A DNA stretch of 64,000 bases, from positions 1 through 64,000 of the forward strand of contig QJPP01002952.1 of assembly GCA_003996215.1 (NCBI GenBank), given 5' to 3'. A model generated the notes under the pieces. That model searched no databases, had not been told where the DNA came from, and was given only the letters and a program-made list of their open reading frames with translations. A program made the translations under genes and the position numbers. This DNA is from Jaltomata sinuosa. Lineage: Eukaryota > Streptophyta > Magnoliopsida > Solanales > Solanaceae. Shown here piece after piece: positions 47,214 to 58,925 of the stretch (positions are counted from its first letter, which is position 1; the number at the start of each line of letters is the position of its first letter).

Positions 47214-47452
47214 AATCAACCAAAATAAGTTTTTTTAAGCGGCAGACTAGACTCGAACACACGACCTACAGATTCTAAATGTGACACCTAAGCGGTTTGC
47301 TGGAATAGCATCATCTTCAATATATCTACAATTGTAACTCTTTTATTCCTTTCATTTGATTTACTAAGCTTTATATACTCCGTATTTTCTTGCTTCTTCT
47401 TTTTTTAACTTACAAATCAAAGTGATTTCTTTTTCTATAAAAGCAAATAATA
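46381..47452 (-). repeat. Three-and-a-bit tandem modules with (TA)n and tRNA-like patch
   Basis: Copies start at about 46381, 46737 and 47048, with a short fourth at 47404. Each has an identical opening (AACTTACAAATCAAAGTGATT), a (TA)n tract of variable length (about 46477-46530, 46839-46848, 47143-47208), a GGCAGACTAGACTCGAACAC patch and a common tail (TTGTAACTCTTTTATTCC). Unit lengths are about 356, 311 and 356 bp. Read on the minus strand, the patch gives GTGTTCGAGTC, a good pol III B-box, preceded about 30 bp upstream by an A-box-like CCAGTTAGGTG. Confidence 0.8.
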
Positions 47453-47634
47453 AACTGTGATTCAAAGCATCCATACCAAAACAACTTTGATTCATTCATG
47501 CCAAGATAAGAACCACCCCACGCATACGAGCATGGGGTTACAACAACAACCCAAAAAATAAGAAAAGCAAACCAGACAAATAACTAAAATAAGAACTTGA
47601 TCCCCCCTCCTCCATGCATTTCCGAAGCACCAAC
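47453..47634. other. Short intergenic stretch
   Basis: No feature recognised. Confidence 0.3.
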
Positions 47635-48111
47635 CTACAGGTTCAGGATCCTAGTGCATTCCTTCCTAACACTATGATTTTGTGATCCCTGACCCTCTGA
47701 AGGCTCCGAGACTACGGAGAGATCATAGGGATCATCTCTCAGAATCTTCTCATATATTTTGTAGGGTTTAGTGAGGGGGAGGGGGTCATATAAGAGGATC
47801 ATCTCGACAAATCCTTTTCCTCTAAATTTCACGAGCCTTTTCACAAGCTCAGTGAACTCATCTTCCATGGTTTCATAGCTTTCTTTTTTCTTGTGGTAGA
47901 GCTTTTCTATGACGTTCAGAGACGCACATAGACCTAAAGACAATCTTCTACTTGAATAGCTTGGTCTGTCCTTTTTTTCTTTTATTTTTTTGACTATTCT
48001 TAACAACTTTGCTTTAGAGTAGAGTGAACAACTAAGCCAAATAGCACTACTAATATATAGAAGAGGTGAGGGAAACTTATGGACTTCTCTAAGAAAACCA
48101 TGATGATGCAC
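47635..48111 (-). CDS. Hypothetical protein fragment
   Basis: The minus-strand frame of 158 residues is the longest intact one in a stretch without obvious retroelement motifs. The middle (residues ~60-120) is rich in Lys/Glu and likely helical (KLYHKKKESYETMEDEFTE), with a Pro-containing LLYDPLPLTKPYKIYEKIL segment after it and a polar end. I do not recognise the family. It could be an exon of a decayed host gene or an accessory ORF of an unidentified element. The first ~50 residues have low-complexity bias and may not be coding. Confidence 0.25.
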   Translation of the reverse strand: MHHHGFLREVHKFPSPLLYISSAIWLSCSLYSKAKLLRIVKKIKEKKDRPSYSSRRLSLGLCASLNVIEKLYHKKKESYETMEDEFTELVKRLVKFRGKGFVEMILLYDPLPLTKPYKIYEKILRDDPYDLSVVSEPSEGQGSQNHSVRKECTRILNL

Positions 48112-48422
48112 TGCTACCTATCAAGTCACGCCAACCTAGTGACCACCATCCTAAAAGACTACACTCTACATTAGTCTTATCATCTTTAGGACTCAACATA
48201 CATAGTGTATGTATGTATGTATTTCAGTTACTATAAATTCTTGTGTAAATTATATAAATTCAATATGAATAAAAGTCCGTATGAATAATAAAATAACATA
48301 TGTAAATGAAATTAAAATGCCAAGCAAATTAAGCCAAGTCAAGAAAATTAATTAAGACAAGCCAAAATGTAACATTCATTCAAAATAAAAGTTCATGAAA
48401 ATTAAAACTTAGAAGTTCAAAA
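48112..48422. other. AT-rich spacer
   Basis: It contains a TATG microsatellite-like run (about 48200-48222) and AT-rich DNA. No domain seen. Confidence 0.35.
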
Positions 48423-48656
48423 TTAAATTAAAAAGTAGACCACATATTCATTGAGGTGGGGTGGTGAAGGTGGAGGAGTAAGGCCTTCATCAGGAGAGAT
48501 ACACATGCGAATGAGTAGACCCCTTACGAGACTGTCTATTGTATGAATTTTCTCGGACAAAATAGCCAATTTTCCTTCCAACTCTTCACGATCTAGTATT
48601 GACTTCAGTTTTTCTTCTAAGGCTTCTAGGTGAAAGCAAATGTCATCCTTGTCCAT
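48423..48656 (-). CDS. Hypothetical coiled-coil peptide
   Basis: The 77-residue minus-strand frame begins MDKDDICFHLEALEEKLKSI. The first 50 residues have a heptad-like pattern of Leu/Ile with Glu/Lys, suggesting a short coiled coil, followed by a Pro-rich end (TPPPSPPHL). It is close to the hypothetical frame at 47635-48111 on the same strand and upstream of it, so the two could be exons or ORFs of one unit. Not recognised. Confidence 0.25.
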   Translation of the reverse strand: MDKDDICFHLEALEEKLKSILDREELEGKLAILSEKIHTIDSLVRGLLIRMCISPDEGLTPPPSPPHLNEYVVYFLI

Positions 48657-49119
48657 ATTTTAAGAACAAAAAAAATATACATAATTAGTTCATAGTAAGA
48701 AAGTAAATACGAGAAAATTTAAAACAAAATGCTAAATCTTTCAATACCTTTTAGGATCACTGTAATGATCGGGTTCATCATTACGGATAGACTTTTCGTG
48801 CAAAGTTTCAAGTCAGAAAACTTTCAGATTTGGGAGTTGGAAATTCTGGGCTAGTCTAGTCTTGGCCAGTTTTAGAACGAGGTATGGTCTAGGTCAATCC
48901 AGGTAAGGATTGGGTAATGTGTCCTGTTTTGAGATAGTTTTCATTTAGCTAAGACGTAAAGGAGTCCAGAGGACTTGTCCGAATCAAATTCGGTGAGTAG
49001 AACTTCCGGTATCGAGGTTGACGTGAAGGTGTTATTCCAGAATGTCAGAAAAATGAGTATGTTGTAAAATTGACCAATTTGGGGGAATTTATGACTTTCT
49101 ATCCCGTGTCAACAGCTGT

Positions 49120-49265
49120 AGCGATTGATACACCGTCATAGTGACCTCCACCATAGTGGAGAAAATACCGCTACAGCGAAAGTCAACGTCGGTCAGCCTC
49201 TGCCATAGCGGTCAATTTCGCTACAGCGGTACCGCTATAGCAGAGCGGACTGCAATAGCGGAGCG
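49120..49265. repeat. CCGCTATAGCGG-type palindrome cluster
   Basis: Variants of CCGCTA(T/C)AGCGG and its half-sites appear at least eight times in about 145 bp (for example CGCTACAGCGGTACCGCTATAGC near 49208-49230). A smaller cluster of the same type lies at 7027-7075 in the inverted LTR fragment. Confidence 0.75.
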
Positions 49266-49997
49266 TGACGAGATTTAATGCAAAAACTTCCCCAAAAATA
49301 GTCAGTTTTCCTCAACACATTTTGGGAGAATGGCAAGGCAATTTTGGGCAATTTTCATCAATTTTTGTCCTAAAGGTAAGAATTCTACTCCCCAAACTCC
49401 GTACTATCCTTTCTACACTATATAATTGCTAGGGGTGGACTTGGGGAAAGGTTTAGAATGACCTAAGATGGTAGAATCCGGTGAAATAGGGGATTCTAAG
49501 GTGTAGAAGTTCTTGGGTGTTGATGATTTAATTAGATTATGATCATGTGACCTTAATTCTCTATATGTATCCATAAGAATGGTAGGAATAGATGAATTAA
49601 TGGTGGAAAAGCTCGATAAAAAGGGTGGAATGATCATGGTTGGCCTGAGGTTTGGGATTTTTGCATAACCCGGATAACTATTAGGCCATAAGGATTGATT
49701 TTGGTTATTGTGTGTTGATTTAGACTAAGAACCGGCAAGAACATCAAGAAATGGGAAAGCTTCGGTTGAGTAGAGCTTGGAATATTTCGAGGTAGGTGAT
49801 GGTTATTGATTCCTATATGCATTGTATGTTCGTGTACTTTTGCCTAAGTATTGTATGAGTTGCATGCTTAGGGAATAATTTAGGAAAGTCTAAGTGTCAT
49901 GTTATCAGTCTTGTGAAATGAACTAGGTGTTATTGCTTGTGGGTCTACAAGTGTTGATTGTTCATTGTTTGTGACTGTGGATTCTGTGTGACATTCA

Positions 49998-50145
49998 GTT
50001 GGCTCGGGTACCACACCTGGTACGGAATACTAATGGTTGGCTCGGGTACCATGCCTGGTATGGGATAACAAATGGTTGGCTCGGGTACCAAGACTAGTAT
50101 GGGATACTAACTGGTTGGCTCTGGTACCACGCTTGGTACGGGTTT
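49998..50145 (+). repeat. 39-bp tandem array, 4 copies
   Basis: GTTGGCTCGGGTACCA repeats at 49998, 50036, 50075 and 50114, each followed by a CTGGTA(C/T)GG-like half. The copies differ at a few bases. It lies in the middle of the solo LTR. Confidence 0.85.
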
Positions 50146-50963
50146 ATTTTATTGTATTGTGCATTCTTGTGATGGTTCCATGAGTGGATCGGGTTGTGTT
50201 GCTAAATTGTGATATTGCATATGGTCCTTGAGAGGTCAGATTATTAATATATTTGATTGTGAATTGGTCTTGGTGTAGACCGATTTGTATGTTTAACACT
50301 TAGGTGTTGTTAGGAGGATCCCAGTGTGGGTTCGGGCTAAGTAAAATAGAATGTTTATTGTGTTGTCATTGAATGTTGTCAATGGTTGTGAAGTGGATTA
50401 CATGTGGCGATAAGCTTGGAGGAGACTTGTAGTCTAGATATATATGTTGGCTTGTTCACATGTTTCTTGTGCTTTACTTGACTTTAGTTACTGTTTATTT
50501 GCAATTGACTGATGATCCTACTAATAAACAGTAGTTATGTACTGATTCTGCACTTGCATTTCTTTTTGTGAGTACAGGCAATCTTCCGGCAGATGACGCG
50601 TGACCTCACCTTTAGTCCTAACACTTTCAGATATCAAGGGTGAGCTGCTTCGATCGAGCTACCTTGGTTACTTTCTGTTTAGTTATAGCCCACTTGTTTC
50701 GGGGTTAAACACTTGCTTATTTGGGGTTGCATCCCCGTATTTTCTAGACAATTTGTTAGAATATTTTGGTACAATAACTTTCAGGTTCTAGGGAGGATGT
50801 TTCCACAGTTTTATGAAATAGTATTTGAGATTTTATTTCTAGTTTATTTTATGCTTTGGTTTTAAGCTGCTAGGATGATTAAGTGTTGGGTCAAAATTGG
50901 TCTGCTCACCGGGGGTATTGTGTGGGTGCCACTCACGGCGGTCTGGGTCGTGACAAAGATGGT

Positions 50964-53900
50964 TGTTGACACTCAATTTTTACCCTCCATATTACGAATT
51001 AACTTTTTGATTTTTAAACAATTTTCAAAAGTAATTGCTTTGTGAAAAAAGGATAAAACATTTTCCAAATAAGCTTTATAATAGTTCTGAGTAATAATTT
51101 ATATCTTTCATGTTTAATTACGTGGAATTTATACAAGTTTACTTAAAGAACTATTTTAGAGTTTAATTTCATAAGAAAATCCTTTTAAAAGATTAAACGT
51201 TTGATTTTCCTTCAAATTAGTTCAAATGAGAGATTAATTGAATAAATTAATTATGTGTTAAATACAATAATTATTTTAGTTTGTTTAGATTTAAAGACAG
51301 CTCAATTGATTAATTGTAATTAGTTCATTTTTATTCCTACTCTAGCCTAAATCCTCAAAAATATTTAAATCTTAGCTAAATTTTCCCAAATTCCTATAAA
51401 TTTGGCTACCCCTTAAACTTAAGAATGACCACATTTTGCAAAATCTGGCCAAAACTTAAATACTCTCATCAGCTTTGTGTTTAACCGAATTGGGCTCACA
51501 ACAAAGCAATTCAACCCTCCATCCCACTCATAATTTCGCTCAAGACCCGCTCTAACCCGGCCCATCACTCACCTTCACACCCTTATCTCAATTCTCTCTT
51601 TCTCTCTTTCTCCAAAATCACAGCAAACCAAACTCCCCTTAACCCTCTCTCTCCCTCCTCTTCGTACAACACCCAGTAATGAAAACAACAAATCCATGAG
51701 CTTCTCCATCCGTCAAAACACCCAAACGACAGCCTCAATCTCCACGAAATGATGCCATCATCCTCTCAACTCCGTCCAACTTTGTCAGCTCTCCGTTAAG
51801 GCTGTGCTGGCACAACCCAGAATGTTCTAAAAACTTCCCATATGTCAATTTCTCGATGAATTTGTAGATTTTTCGTACAAATTGTTGCTGGCAAAGCCTA
51901 TCCATTGGGGAATTCGAATTTCCCACAACAAATTTCCCTAAATGTCCATCTGTTTTCCCCCCTTTTCTACCCTAAATTTCCCTATATAAACCCTCCCCTT
52001 TCATTGTGTGAGATAGCTGACTTTGGTAAAAAAGTTGAGGATTTTTGGGAAGCACTTCTCTAATCCTAAGCAACCAAGTTAGTTTTCAGAGAGAAATACA
52101 CTGAAAATTCAATTTTTGACGGGACGAGATTAAACTCTGGTGGTGTCGAAGTTCTCCGTTGAAGCTCGTTCTCAGGTCGCTGCTCCGAAGAAGGTAAACA
52201 CCTCACTTTCTTATGTCTTTTCCTTTAGCATTATGTAGTGTCATAATTTTCTAGAAGTTTTCATGTTGGTTTTTAGGCTGGTCTTGTTTGATTTGGTGTT
52301 AAGAAATGACGACTGGAAGTTGTAAAATTTGTCTGTTGAAATGGTGGTTAAGTGTTAAATCCCTGAAGTTTTCATTTTATCTTCTTTCTTCTCTTCTTTC
52401 TTCTCATTTTAACAACCACTTTTCTGTATGCTCAAATATTTATCTCGTTTAGCCTATAGAAATTATGTTTAGGAACTCTGTCTTTCTCTCTGTATATGGC
52501 AAGGTGTTTAAAAGTAAGATAGGATTTGTTGAACATATGTCTTTTCTTTGTAATAGATTCCAAAAAAAATGGAAAAAAATGTGAGTGCCGAATAGTGCTT
52601 GAGATGGTAGAATGAATAGCCTATACTCCATCCCTGTAACTGCCATTTTCACATCATGTATCTAGGTGTCTTTAAAAATTATTTTGGTTGCCTAAGTTTA
52701 AGCTATGAATTCATCCTTCTAAAGAAATTTAATGCCATTTTTGTTGACTAATTTCTTGTTCATTACATGATTGTCTCTTCGATAAACTATTCTGAGAAAT
52801 CAAATTCATCCTTTATGTCTCATGAGAAGTAGCAGTAATCATTTATTGTCTGACTTTGATAGAGGCGTTGTGATATAGTATTCAACATGTTTTATCTGTT
52901 TGTTGAAATTGTTAATCTGACTTAATACTTGACTTGTGTTTTAAAATTGCTACTTCGAAGATTAAGTGTCATACGATAAAGCATGTTAATCTGCTTGTGC
53001 ATCAACACTTTTCCAGCATGAAAAAAGCATTTTAAGAAATGGTCTTTTTCTGTTTATATGGTCCATTTTTTACAAACTCGGTTTCTTGATATTTTGGTGT
53101 TCTTAGTTGTTTTCTGTGTCCATCTCCATTTTATTGGAACGAGTTAGCAAAGTAGAATTTCCACAGTTTAATCATGAAGGTTTGGTCAATTTAGAATCAT
53201 GTTAAAAGGGTAAATTTTCTTTCTCGATCATGTTTTGTATACATTATTCACATAGGTTCATAAAATTCACTGGATGCTCGTCCATAACATATGCTTCAGT
53301 TTCGTGATGAGTAAAATTGTGAATGGGATGATTCATATTTATTCTTAAAAACTCCTTTGTATAAGCTAATACGTACATTTGATCAAATATTTGTTTGTAT
53401 CTCTTTCTGTTAATGGACTGTTCATAGCTCAACAATGATTTAACACCCTTCTTCTCTTTCTATGAATAGTTTTAAGTTACCAAATTGATCCACTACCCAT
53501 CCGTAATATATAAGATGAGCTGGATTTTATTGTTTGATGCATTAATTCAGCCCGCTTTTGTTTATGAAAATTCAATCTTGTTCAAATACTAATCCTTCTT
53601 TCTTTTCTTCTTATATGTCATTGTCCTCGAGTCCACTCTGGACTCCCTCTCCCTCGCATTTCGTTGGGCTCACATGCCCAACCCTTCATCTATCAAGTCA
53701 CCCCGAAGACCGTGGCAAATAGGCTGAAAGAAAATGGTCCAAAAGGCTCCCACGCATATGTAGCAGCAGCAGTCCATATGGACCGAAGGTGGAGAATGAT
53801 GGACTGAAAGTCCAAGGCATCAGAAATGGGTCAAAGCCCAAACTTAGTTTAGGACATGTCTTAGTTTGGGCCAAAGCCTAAATTAATTAAGCCAAGAGCT

Positions 53901-54528
53901 TAATTACCTCTCTCTCCCTTTAATTTCTTTGTATTTGTTTAGTTAAATTTATTTGTATGATTAATTGAACTAACGCTTTTAACTTAGTGAATTATCCCCA
54001 AAATAATAAACACTTCTTGTTAATTACTTTTGTTTGCTTCATGTGAAAATGATTAAATCATTTTAAAATCATTAAATCGAGCATGATGTTTTCCTTTAAT
54101 ATAAATTATTTATGTGTTTTCTTAAACATTTCTAAAAATGCATGTCAATCTTCTCTTATCAAGTTAATCTTCTATGATTTCTAAAATCAAAAATTAAAAC
54201 AAGATATTTTAATAAAAGATATTTTCATGAGTTAGTCAAAAAAAATGAATTGTTTTCAAACAAGTTCGGATAATCGCAAGTTAGCGGATATCCCGAGTGC
54301 CTTAAAAAGCTTCTGGGATATTAATAGGAACCTCTTACCCTTAATCTCTTAATCTTTTTTAAGCTATATCTATTTTGACTTTAAAAGATTTTTATAAGTT
54401 TTTTCTTGGTTTTTACTTTTATAAAAACTAAGTGGCGACTTTTGCTTTCAAATTGAAAATATTTTGAAACTTTAACTAGTAGATTTTTGAAATGATTTTT
54501 TCAATAGAAGTCATTTTTCCGTAAAACA
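50964..54528 (+). mobile_element. Ogre/Tat-like 5' LTR (3565 bp)
   Basis: It starts TGTTGACACTCAATTTTTACC, the familiar opening of Ogre/Tat LTRs (TGTTGACACCCAATTTTT), and ends GTAAAACA just before the primer-binding site. Only eight bases separate it from the preceding solo LTR. A TATA box lies about 1 kb in. Frames such as 51735-51926 and 52449-52652 have no recognisable domain. Confidence 0.8.
51983..51990 (+). promoter_or_regulatory. TATA box of the Ogre-like LTR
   Basis: TATATAAA follows a C/T-rich leader (CTCTCTTTCTCTCTTTCTCC near 51593) and precedes a pyrimidine-rich start region. The position fits an LTR promoter. Confidence 0.5.
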
Positions 54529-54532
54529 GAAA

Positions 54533-54550
54533 TGGCGACACTGCTGTGGA
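54533..54550 (+). other. Primer-binding site (Ogre type)
   Basis: TGGCGACACTGCTGTGGA lies five bases after the LTR end. Ogre elements use a TGGCGAC... site, usually attributed to tRNA-Arg. Compared with the common TGGCGACTCTGCTGGGGA, two positions differ. Confidence 0.7.
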
Positions 54551-55983
54551 TAATTCAACTAGGTTCTAACCTTATTGTTTGCAACTAACTTATTTGACTA
54601 ACTTTTTAGAATTTTAATAATTAGTAACTTTATTGCTTTCCTTACTTGTTTACTTTTTCGCAAAATATAAACTGTTCATGGCATCTTCCGCCTCTCTTGG
54701 CAAAGCATTAGAATGCATTAGCGGTAAAAAAGCGATTATGCAAGTATTTGCAATCGTTCTTAACAAAACACATAATTTTCAAAACAGACGAGTGAAGTAG
54801 TTGACCCGCGGTCGGCTAACGGTCACTTGTTGTTTTAGCCCTGGTTGTCCGCCCGGGTTCCCGGTCAATTTCAAAACCTATTTTAGAAACTCAGGATAGA
54901 GCGAAACAAAATCCCAAAATAGGCATTGACCTAAGATGTCTTAATATCCAAGGGATATTAAATCCATTAGTAAGACCACCATGTGTTCGAAAGGGCCCAC
55001 CGCCCGAAAGAACAATCATCCCTACGTGCTCAATTAAAGGATGTGATGTCGTGTTGTACGAGCCATTGTCCCTCAGGATTGTAATATATTTAGATAGTCT
55101 TTTATTTTTAAGATTGTCATCCAAAAGGCGTTCAGAATTCCAAGAAGTACAAGAAGTTCGAGAATGAAGGACCGGCCACAGCAGCCTAGTTTAGGATTGT
55201 ACCCCAGCGTGGGACTAATTTTAATGTACATTCCTTTTCCCACAATTTTGTACCCCCATTTTATTCAATAAATATGTATAAATATATTTTGGGGCAATGG
55301 AACATTTACAAACAACATACACATCCTTCAATTCGTTAGGCCTACCTTTGGCATAAGAAGGTCACATATTTGTATAGGATACGCTATGAATTGTTATGTG
55401 ATATAACTGTCTTACGTGCTTACGTGTGTTGCTTAAATTGAAGGTAAATTGATCCACTCCTACTTGAAATTTTTTAGAACCCATAGGCAAGATAAAAACT
55501 CACGGTGCAAAGTCTGACCAAAATTGCTTTAGGAGTTCTTCCAATTACCCAGAAAAATCCAAAGACTTCTTAAAATCCCTTTTAAGTCTTGTTTCTACCA
55601 CTTCAGTAAACGAACTTGCCATATAGAAAACACATCAAGTGCTACAGGACAAGCATCAGAAGATGAAAACTCGACGAGTCAACTCTCCTGATAAAATCTA
55701 CCTACCCAAAATCGATGGACAAATTCCTGCCCATCGAACTTCGAGTCAACAACCTCGTGGATCAATTTGCCTTGATGAAAAGCAGCTTTATGTGTTTATC
55801 TTCAGTCAGATATCTTGTATTGTTTATCACAGACAGGATATAACATATCAGCCTTTGAGTTATTTTACTTCAACAGGTAATAGAAATTGATCTGTGTTGG
55901 CAAAACCGGACGAACATCCCTACTTCACCCGCTCAAAGGCACAAATAGATTCCTCCTCTAATCCTCACTTCACTAAGGGTAAG
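54551..55983 (+). mobile_element. Ogre-like 5' untranslated region
   Basis: About 1.4 kb separates the primer-binding site and gag. Long leaders are normal for Ogre elements, some of which carry an extra ORF here. I see none intact: the frames at 54891-55124 (minus) and 55639-55890 (plus) have no recognisable domain. Confidence 0.6.
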
Positions 55984-57849
55984 ATGAGTGATAGTGAGGA
56001 ATAAAATGTTTTGACTGTAAGAGATAATATTATCGCCGAAAAGAACAAAATAATTGCAGAGCTTGCAAGGAAATTGGAAAAGATGCAAGAAGAAGTACAG
56101 AAGGCCAAAGATATGGCTAGCTTGGCTATCGCTGCCAATACCCCGACTCTGAAAAACTCCCAGCCTCCTCTCTGAATCCCTCCGCTCAACTCCCCACTGA
56201 CTGAAAATCAGCCAAGAGATATCCCTTCCTCCTCCATTCCCGAACCTTCCAACGAACCTCTCTCTAATAATCCCCCTCATAACAGATCCTCCTATCAAAT
56301 CCATACTCCTCATATCCAGCATACTAACCAAAACAACAACCCAAATGCCTACAATCCATAGAATCTCCCTCCAAATTATCAAAATACGCCACTGAAGTCC
56401 TACAACTCCCAGAATAACCATTAAAATGTCAATAATTCGCAGAACTATAACCCCATGTACCCAAATGTCATTCCACATGTCCAGTCTCTACTTGTCCAGA
56501 ACCCACTACCTCCTACTTTTCATGCTATGATAGAACCATACACCGCTCTCTCGAAAAGCCCTGAGCTTGACCACTACGAGGAGAAAGAGAAAGAGTTGAG
56601 GGCAACGGAGAAGAAGCGTGATCATGATATGGCTAAAATGAAAGAAGAGATAGCCAGGATCAGAGAGTTTTGGTGATCGTCTTATGAGAAAGGCTATGAC
56701 TACGATGATCTCTGTATCCATCCAGAGATGGACCTGCCAGACAGATTCAAGATTCCCAAGTTTAAGACCTTCAACGGTATTGGGAATCCCGAGGACCATT
56801 TAAGAATCTACTACGACCAAATGGTTGGTGCCCGAAAGAATGACGCTCTGTTAATGATGCTTTTCAGCCAAAGTCTGGGAGGAGAGGCTTTGGAATGGTT
56901 CACCTCTCAAGAACTGAAGAAGTGGTCTAGGTGGAGCGACCTAGCCCAAGATTTTGCTCAAAGGTTTGCATCCAATGTGGAAGTCATCCCAGATCGGTAC
57001 TCTCAAGGGAGCATCAGGCAAAAATCGAATGAAGACTTCAGGGACTATGCCTATCGGCGGAGAAAGGAGGCAGCAAGAGTTCGACCTCCCATGATAGAAG
57101 AAGAAATAAGTGCAGTGTTTATGCGTTCTCAAGAGTCGGAGTTCTATGACAAAATGATATCAGCAGTTAAAGTAAAATTTGCCGACCTAGTTAAGATTGG
57201 TGAAATTATCGAAGAGGGCCTTCGTAGTGGAAAGATTACTAAAGCCTCGGCATTCTCAGGATCGACAGGGTTTCCCAAGAAAAAGAGGGAAGAGGTATCT
57301 TCGGTATCTTCCAATAGCAGCACAAAACCAAACAAGCCCTTTGGAGCCAACTACAAAAAATTGCTTGTTCCAACAACCCCACCCCCATCTTCATAAAATC
57401 CTCAACCAGTTTTCTATACTCAGCCTAGTTACCAAGCTTCACAACCAAATATGCAGCCTATTTACCAAACTCCACAACTAAATGTGCAGCCCACATACCA
57501 AGCTTCTCTCCAAAACTTCCAAGTGTATCAAAAGGCTCCCGAGAACCAGAATAATTGCTAGGTTCCCCATTCTGCCAATTTTAATCTCCCTCATCCAAAT
57601 TTGGAAAAAAAAACTCCTCGAACTTTCACACAGCTAGCTAAAACCAGAACTCAGTTGTACGAGAGATTGGAGGCTGCCGGATTTATCCAGCCCATTCCAC
57701 CCAAACCTGTAAATCCTGACTCTCATTTCTTCAGGGTTGACCAACATTGTGCTTATCATTCAGGAGGAGTCAAACATGATACCGAAGATTTTATTAACCT
57801 GAGGCACAAAACTCAGGATTTGATTGATCAAAGAGTGGTCACACTATAA
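55984..57849 (+). pseudogene. Ogre/Tat-like gag
   Basis: A single reading phase from ATG 55984 runs through gag with several in-frame stops (including 56002, 56674, 57394 and 57847). It opens with a coiled-coil stretch (AEKNKIIAELARKLEKMQEE), then an Asn/Pro-rich linker, and then the capsid-like core at 56728-57250: PKFKTFNGIGNPEDHLR, LGGEALEWFTSQEL, FAQRFASN, FRDYAYRRRKEAARV. Near 57745 is CAYHSGGVKHDTEDF, a C-x2-H zinc-binding-like motif in which the final Cys of the family is Phe. The phase is conserved over 1.9 kb despite the stops. Confidence 0.87.
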
Positions 57850-58925
57850 ACAGCACCGGCCAATGTTAATAATAACCTGCTCTCAAATTACGGAGGAGCC
57901 ACTGTTAACATAATAGAGGTTGATGAAGAATGGATTATGGGCAATTCAGTAGTTTCAATTAGCCCTAAAAAGTAGGACATGCCAGAAAAAACTATAGCTA
58001 CTTTGAGTATTACTGAGCTACCCTTTGAAGGGTTAATGCGCAACAATGCCTTGCACGTTAATGGTTGTGTCCCTGTGACTGAAGAACTCCCAAAAGGAAG
58101 CAATTTCTACACCATAGAGATTGTCAATGCCTAGGGAGAGGGTCTTGTACCTCAAATTCTCATGCCACCTATCTATAAAATGCTTGCGACTACGATGCTG
58201 ACGAGCGGATATGAACTAGTCTTCGGGTTGGAAAAGAATTCTGACGGTATGACTGAACCCATAAGCATTTCTGGAAAACTGGCCAAGCATAGCCTAGGGT
58301 ACGTATCCTGAGAGGATAAAGAAATAGTTGAAGAGAAGAAGATATCAGGATTGCCTGAGCCACTTTCTCACTTATATCAGTCATTCTCGGTGCGTATTCG
58401 TCCTCTAAGCGACGGGTTTGAGGATGGAATAGGAGATCTGTTGGAGGATTCTGATGCTTAACAGAAGAAATTCCTAAGGCAATCATGATCAGGGATGCCA
58501 AGCCCGGCAAAAGGTTACAGAATTGGGTCACAACTCCCCTCGTGACTCTCCACTCGGCTGGTAATAATAGCTTAAAACTTGTCACTGTCATGTCATGTAA
58601 AGAGCTTAACGAACAAACCAAGTTAGACGATAATGATTTTGAAGGGTATATTGAACAAATCATGATTCTGGAACGAACAACCGAGAAGTCCAAAAACTTT
58701 GAAGAACAGGAAAGGCCCCACCTAAAAGAGTTTGAGGTGGTCAATCTGGAAGACAACGGTCAAGTTAAAGAAATCAGCGTCGGTGTTCATTTGTCAAAAG
58801 CACAAAAGAAAGAATTTATCAATCTGCTCAAGCCATACATCGATATATTTGACTGGTCCTACAATAATAGGATGAGAATGAGTACAAACATCCTCTCCCA
58901 AAATTTATCGATCAATCCAAAATTC
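57850..58925 (+). pseudogene. Ogre-like pol N-terminal region, protease missing
   Basis: In the same phase, text such as TELPFEGLMRNNALHVNG (near 58010) runs directly into CVPVTEELPKGSNFYTIEIV (near 58070). In relatives these two segments flank the protease domain, which is absent. A degenerate G-patch-like stretch follows (TSGYELVFGLEKNSDG near 58200-58250). A frameshift around 58450-58485 leads to the pre-RT segment ending KKEFINLLKPYIDIFDWSY near 58850 and an LSINPKF-type segment at 58925. Confidence 0.72.

Larger units (their letters stand above)
48761..50955 (+). mobile_element. Solo LTR of a second gypsy family (2195 bp)
   Basis: It starts TGTAATGATCGGG and ends CTGGGTCGTGACA, with no primer-binding site after it and no coding DNA before it. 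Flanking pentamers (ATCAC and AAGAT) do not match, so the duplication has decayed or the copy is a recombinant. It contains a GC-rich palindrome patch (49120-49265) and a 39-bp tandem array (49998-50145). The frame at 50600-50791 has no recognisable domain. Confidence 0.7.

Noticed and set aside
48756..50960. Target-site duplication for the LTR at 48761
   Set aside because: The adjacent pentamers ATCAC and AAGAT do not match; a shifted AGGAT/AAGAT pairing is not adjacent to the LTR start.
55933..56478. 181-residue hydrophobic minus-strand frame
   Set aside because: Antisense to the Asn/Pro-rich linker of the Ogre-like gag; the strand with coding signals is plus.
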